64,000 bases of DNA, taken from assembly GCF_002368035.1 (NCBI RefSeq), contig NZ_AP018222.1, positions 3,837,534 through 3,901,533 of the forward strand. The letters are read 5' to 3'. The translations under genes were made by a program, and so were the position numbers. This DNA is from Nostoc linckia NIES-25. GTDB taxonomy: Bacteria; Cyanobacteriota; Cyanobacteriia; Cyanobacteriales; Nostocaceae. The notes beneath the pieces were generated by a model. The model was given only the letters and a program-made list of their open reading frames with translations, did no database searches and was not told the DNA's origin. Shown piece by piece: positions 60,333-64,000 of this stretch. Numbering within the stretch: position 1 is the stretch's first letter; each line of letters opens with the position of its first letter.

Positions 60333-61961
60333 TTAATTTAGTGGAACTACAGGTAGTAAAAGATGAGAATTAAACTCGCCTCCACAATTCACGGTTAACG
60401 TGATAATCTGGGCATTTGGTAAACTTTCGCTAGTGCTAACTGCACCATTTCCAGAATTCATTGCGTAGGCTGGAAAACACGCTGCACTTAAACTCAGTCG
60501 TAGGGCGCTTCCTTTGGGAATTCGAGCACAAGTCGCTTGTAGCTGAATTTTTGTAGAGGCGTTAATATCTCGACAATTTACGTAACCTTGAGTTAAATTG
60601 TATACTTTCCCATCAGGATGTACTTCTGATAGCACAGCAGACAAATCATAACTTGGTTGGTCGGCAGTACAGTAGATTTCTACCACCACATCCCCTGCTA
60701 AATGTAAATCTTTTCCTAGTGGCTCGCTGGTGTAAGTTAAGACATCGGAACGGCAATCAAGATGCGATCGCTCAAATATACCCGCAGGAATTCCAGCATG
60801 ACCACCCAAGGCTGGAACTGGACGCCAAGGGTCGTGGACTAATACGTCTGCGGTATGGGGGACTGGGGATTGGGGATTGAGGATTAGGATTCCAGAGTCT
60901 TCGCGGATGCTGGCTAGTCCTGTGCTTGACAAAAAATAGGATTCGTGTATTGGTGTAGGTAGACTACTGAAAGTGCGCCAAATATTGGTTCCCATCTCGA
61001 ATAGGCAAACGGGGGACTCGTGCAATAAACCTGTATTTCCACCTTTGAGAAATTGGTCAAACCAGCGAATTTGCATTTTATCTACGGGACTGGCGGCTTT
61101 GGCGCCAAAGTCAATTTCCCCAACTTTGCGACCCCAAGGTAAATGCGCCCAAGCCCCGACTAACAAATGTTGGGGTTTAGTGCTACGGGCTGCCATATCT
61201 TTATATAAATGTAGAGTGCCGCGTAGATAAGTATCAAACCATCCTCCGATGTGGAACATGGGCAAATCAACAGCTTGCAAGTTGTGTTTGGGTGAAAGTT
61301 TTTCCCAATATTCATCTGGTTGAGAATGTGCCAGCCACTCATGATAAAAGGAATCAGGGACAAGTTGTTGGAGAATTTCTGGATTAGTTAAAGGTAAATT
61401 ACGAGAAGCCGCAAACAAGGCTTCATACGCTGTTTTATCTCCTCGCAAACGGGCGGTTTCTGTAGCTAATTGAATTGCCCAAGCGAGGTTACTTTGTAAA
61501 CAAAATGCGCCTCCTTCATAAGCCCAATCGGTATATAAATCATAGCCAATCATCGCAGGGCAAATTGTTAGCAAGGCATTGGGTTGATTTACTGCGGCAT
61601 ATAGCTGAGTCATCCCTTGATAGGAAAAGCCATACATACCAACTTTGCCATTACTACCAGGTAAATTTGCTGCCCAATTTACTGTATCTTCGCCATCTGC
61701 AATTTCGTGGGTAAATAACTCGAATTCGCCTCCGGAAGTACCGCGTCCCCGGACATCTTGAATTACGACAATATAGCCGTGGGCAGCATACCAACTAGGA
61801 TGGGCATAGACAACAGTCGATGCGATCGCTCTACCATAGGGCTGTCGCATTAATAATACTGGAAATTCACCATCAGCATCTGGGCGATAGATGTCTGCAT
61901 CCAAGCGAACACCGTCGCGGGTATGCATGGAGACACTTTGTTTCGGGAGAATTTTTAGCAT
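60333..61961 (-). CDS. CocE/NonD-family hydrolase
   Basis: 542 residues with the X-Pro dipeptidyl-peptidase S15 fold. The nucleophile is Ser113 (YGFSYQGM), with conserved RQPYG and RDVRGRG-like (QDVRGRGTSGG) blocks before it; GGWFDTYLRG and GAWAHLPWG supply the Asp/His region. A C-terminal jelly-roll (about 360-540) is present. Enzymes of this group hydrolyse esters or amides such as glutaryl-7-ACA or cocaine; the natural substrate is unknown. A short insert at residues about 355-368 (GILILNPQSPVPHT) corresponds to a ggggattggggattgaggatt repeat and is absent from the conserved surround. Confidence 0.88.
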   Translation of the reverse strand: MLKILPKQSVSMHTRDGVRLDADIYRPDADGEFPVLLMRQPYGRAIASTVVYAHPSWYAAHGYIVVIQDVRGRGTSGGEFELFTHEIADGEDTVNWAANLPGSNGKVGMYGFSYQGMTQLYAAVNQPNALLTICPAMIGYDLYTDWAYEGGAFCLQSNLAWAIQLATETARLRGDKTAYEALFAASRNLPLTNPEILQQLVPDSFYHEWLAHSQPDEYWEKLSPKHNLQAVDLPMFHIGGWFDTYLRGTLHLYKDMAARSTKPQHLLVGAWAHLPWGRKVGEIDFGAKAASPVDKMQIRWFDQFLKGGNTGLLHESPVCLFEMGTNIWRTFSSLPTPIHESYFLSSTGLASIREDSGILILNPQSPVPHTADVLVHDPWRPVPALGGHAGIPAGIFERSHLDCRSDVLTYTSEPLGKDLHLAGDVVVEIYCTADQPSYDLSAVLSEVHPDGKVYNLTQGYVNCRDINASTKIQLQATCARIPKGSALRLSLSAACFPAYAMNSGNGAVSTSESLPNAQIITLTVNCGGEFNSHLLLPVVPLN

Positions 61962-61969
61962 GAATTTAA

Positions 61970-62087
61970 TAAACCTGAGTTCGGGATAAGCTCAAACGCT
62001 GATTCTGTCATTGGTTTTGAAAGCCTGTAAGCCTTATTTTCTCGTTCAAGCGATCGAAATTTAGTCCTTAACCCGAACTGAGGTTTA
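61970..62087. mobile_element. 118-bp MITE-like element, AAACCTGAGTTCGGG ends
   Basis: TAAACCTGAGTTCGGGATAA at the left and the complement of TAAACCTCAGTTCGGGTTAA at the right (19 of 21 over the full end). The interior has no gene and no strong dyad (gccttattttctcgttcaagc). TA-type flanks are consistent with TA-targeting transposition. Confidence 0.7.
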
Positions 62088-62272
62088 ATAAGCTGTTTTG
62101 ACTTGCAAATATTTTATATCCCAAAAGAATATTCTCTTTAATGCTCGTAGCAAATCAATTGAAGTAATTGCACTTTTCCAAGTATTAAGTTTTTAGTATT
62201 AATACTGTGCAAATGCCATTGCTTATACTCGTTTTATCGTATAAAGAATGACAGCGATTTCTATTAAATCTG
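62088..62272. promoter_or_regulatory. Upstream region of the SBBP-repeat gene
   Basis: 185 bp, AT-rich. ttaatactgtgcaaatgcc and gtataaagaatg are candidate promoter segments, but no clear pair of boxes stands out. Confidence 0.3.
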
Positions 62273-64000
62273 ATGATACCAGTTAAGCAGCGATTGACGC
62301 GACTTGCTCAGCAACATACCAGACTAGATCGAGGCGCATTTGTTCGTTCAAAACAGCTAAGGGCATTACTCAAAACAAGTATCTTAGGCTCTGTAGCTTT
62401 AGTTTTTGGCTTGGTAGCTCCAGTTTCTACTGTCTCTTTAAATTCCAATGCTTCAACGCTAAAACTACCGGCTCAAAATAAATTAAATGCTGCTGAGCAA
62501 GCGAGAATACTTTCGACTTATACCAGTCTCCCTCTGCGTTTTGAAGCGAATCAGGGACAGGTAGACAAGCAAGTTAACTTTTTGGCGCGTGGTAATGGCT
62601 ACAGTGTGTTTTTGACTCCTGCCGAAGCAGTGTTAAGTCTGCATCAAACTCAGACAACATCAACACAAAAACGTCAGCAAGCCGGATTGCAACAGACTCC
62701 AACAAGTCAAACCAGTTTTCTGCGGTTACAGCTAGTCAATTCTAATTCCACTGCAAAAGTCAAGGGGATAGAGCAGTTACCAAGCAATAGCAACTATTTT
62801 CTTGGTAAAGAATCTCAGAAATGGCATAGAGATATTGCTAACTATGCCAAAGTGCAATACCAAGCAGTCTATCCTGGAATTGACTTATTGTATTACGGTA
62901 ATCAAAGCCAGTTGGAATATGACTTTATAGTTGCCCCTGGCGGAAATTCAGAAAACATCCGCTTACGAGTAGCAGGTGCTTCTAAGTTAGAAATTGACCA
63001 ACAAGGCAACTTGCTATTGCACACGCCAAAGGGTGTGATTCGCCAGCACCGACCAATAATTTATCAGCAAATAAATGGAAACAAACAACCCATAGCTGGG
63101 GGCTATGTCCTACTAGGAAAGCAAGAAGTAGGGTTTAAAATAGCGGCTTACGATCGCAAGCTGCCTTTGACCATCGACCCTGTAGTAACTTATTCTACTT
63201 ACCTGGGTGGTAGCGGCACTGATTTCGGCGGTTATGCAGTGGGGTTAGATAGGGCTGGTAATGTCTATGTGGCAGGGCGAACTTACTCCACCGATTTTCC
63301 AACTAACAACGCTTTTGATAACACTTTGAGTGGCAATAGTGATATTTTTGTCACGAAGTTAAATCCAGCTAAGTCTGGCATTGCTTCACTCGTCTACTCT
63401 ACCTACCTGGGAGGCAGCAATTCTGAGGATAGCTTTCTTGAAATTGCAGTTGACTTGGGCGGTAATGCTTATGTTGCAGGTCAAACCTCCTCAAGCGATT
63501 TTCCAACCAAAAACGCCTTTGATAGCACTTTTAGTGGCAGTAGTGATGGTTTTGTGACGAAGTTGAACGCCAAGGGAGATCGACTGCTTTATTCTACTTA
63601 CCTGGGGTCTGCTACTGACATTCGTGCGATCGCGGTAGATAAGGTTGGCAATGCTTATGTTACAGGATTTACCGGTTCGACTGAATTCCCAATCAAAAAT
63701 GCCTTTGATATTACCTTAGAAGGCGGTCAAGAAGCTTTTGTGACAAAGTTAAACCCAGGTGCATTTGGCAATGCGTCACTCGTCTACTCTTCCTTCCTTG
63801 GAGGCAACAACAGTGATGTTGGCTTTGGGATTGCAGTTGACTCGAACGGTAATGCTTATATCACGGGATATACCTCTTCGACTGACTTCCCAATTAAAAA
63901 TGCTTTTGATATTACCTTAGATGGCAATCTAGAAGCTTTTTTAACTAAGGTAAATGCCAAAGGAAATTCTATCCTTTACTCTACATACTTGGGAGGTAGT
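62273..64000 (+). CDS. SBBP-repeat surface protein, N-terminal part (cut by window edge)
   Basis: The frame is open from the ATG at 62273 to the last base (576 codons), so the gene runs past the window. A long signal-like N-terminus has a hydrophobic core at about 44-60 (ILGSVALVFGLVAPVS). A DUF7948-type domain follows (about 100-300; LRFEANQGQVDKQVNFLARG), and then tandem SBBP beta-propeller repeats from about residue 305. Each repeat has YSTYLGG(S/N), then VDxxGNAYVxGxT, then a DFPxxNAFD. At least four and part of a fifth are visible. Such proteins are secreted or outer-surface and usually large, with other modules at the C-terminus. Confidence 0.9.
   Translation, partial: MIPVKQRLTRLAQQHTRLDRGAFVRSKQLRALLKTSILGSVALVFGLVAPVSTVSLNSNASTLKLPAQNKLNAAEQARILSTYTSLPLRFEANQGQVDKQVNFLARGNGYSVFLTPAEAVLSLHQTQTTSTQKRQQAGLQQTPTSQTSFLRLQLVNSNSTAKVKGIEQLPSNSNYFLGKESQKWHRDIANYAKVQYQAVYPGIDLLYYGNQSQLEYDFIVAPGGNSENIRLRVAGASKLEIDQQGNLLLHTPKGVIRQHRPIIYQQINGNKQPIAGGYVLLGKQEVGFKIAAYDRKLPLTIDPVVTYSTYLGGSGTDFGGYAVGLDRAGNVYVAGRTYSTDFPTNNAFDNTLSGNSDIFVTKLNPAKSGIASLVYSTYLGGSNSEDSFLEIAVDLGGNAYVAGQTSSSDFPTKNAFDSTFSGSSDGFVTKLNAKGDRLLYSTYLGSATDIRAIAVDKVGNAYVTGFTGSTEFPIKNAFDITLEGGQEAFVTKLNPGAFGNASLVYSSFLGGNNSDVGFGIAVDSNGNAYITGYTSSTDFPIKNAFDITLDGNLEAFLTKVNAKGNSILYSTYLGGS

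Overview
This is chromosomal DNA from a filamentous cyanobacterium, most likely of the order Nostocales. The evidence is the many HIP1 octamers (GCGATCGC), the heterocyst-former gene order fbp-tal-zwf-opcA, a cyanobacterial arginine dihydrolase/ornithine cyclodeaminase, a PAM68-type photosystem II assembly factor, and wide intergenic spacers packed with small repeats. There is no rRNA and no CRISPR array. One tRNA gene (Val, CAC) is present. No plasmid or phage gene was recognised.

Layout. 1-2906: two tandem dynamin-like GTPase genes, the first cut by the window edge and the second ending in a J-domain. 3245-9902: a lipoprotein with two DUF305 domains, a UPF0182 membrane protein, a 17-unit 21-bp minisatellite, a block of nested small transposable elements, a secreted pentapeptide-repeat protein and a CadD-type transporter. 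10704-13180: a cyclic-nucleotide-binding protein, then an IS630-family element flanked by three MITEs with its terminal repeats. 13181-20374 (minus strand): cobyrinate a,c-diamide synthase, then opcA, zwf, tal and fbp, which feed and regulate the oxidative pentose phosphate pathway. 20645-25263: tRNA-Val, a UTP-glucose-1-phosphate uridylyltransferase, hemW, a PIN-TRAM membrane protein and a small secreted protein. 25332-28179: an outer-membrane beta-barrel gene with a frame break at a homopolymer. 28528-36410: GNAT and VOC proteins, a five-PAS hybrid histidine kinase, a concentrative nucleoside transporter and an LpxB-like protein. 36741-36950: a second 21-bp minisatellite. 37262-45030: an ABC exporter, a small PepSY-like membrane protein, a coiled-coil membrane protein, and a group of amidohydrolase, isochorismatase-type hydrolase and cupin. 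45290-54021: the arginine dihydrolase/ornithine cyclodeaminase, then two AAA-like (STAND-type) ATPases, one with 14 WD40 repeats, sharing a 9-bp motif upstream. 54500-56711: rpsO, PAM68 and DAHP synthase. 56867-61961: a small Arg-rich secreted protein, an HtrA protease, an Ap4A-phosphorylase-like protein and a CocE/NonD hydrolase. 62273-64000: the start of an SBBP-repeat surface protein cut by the right edge.

The most distinctive feature is the repeat ecology. At least eight MITE-like families can be delimited by terminal inverted repeats. Two have exact or near-exact 10-bp target duplications. Another shares its ends with the resident IS630 element and has an unoccupied paralogous site elsewhere in the window. 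G-rich intergenic repeats also appear inside at least four protein genes as in-frame low-complexity inserts. Function calls rest on motifs and family resemblance read by eye. No database search was run.
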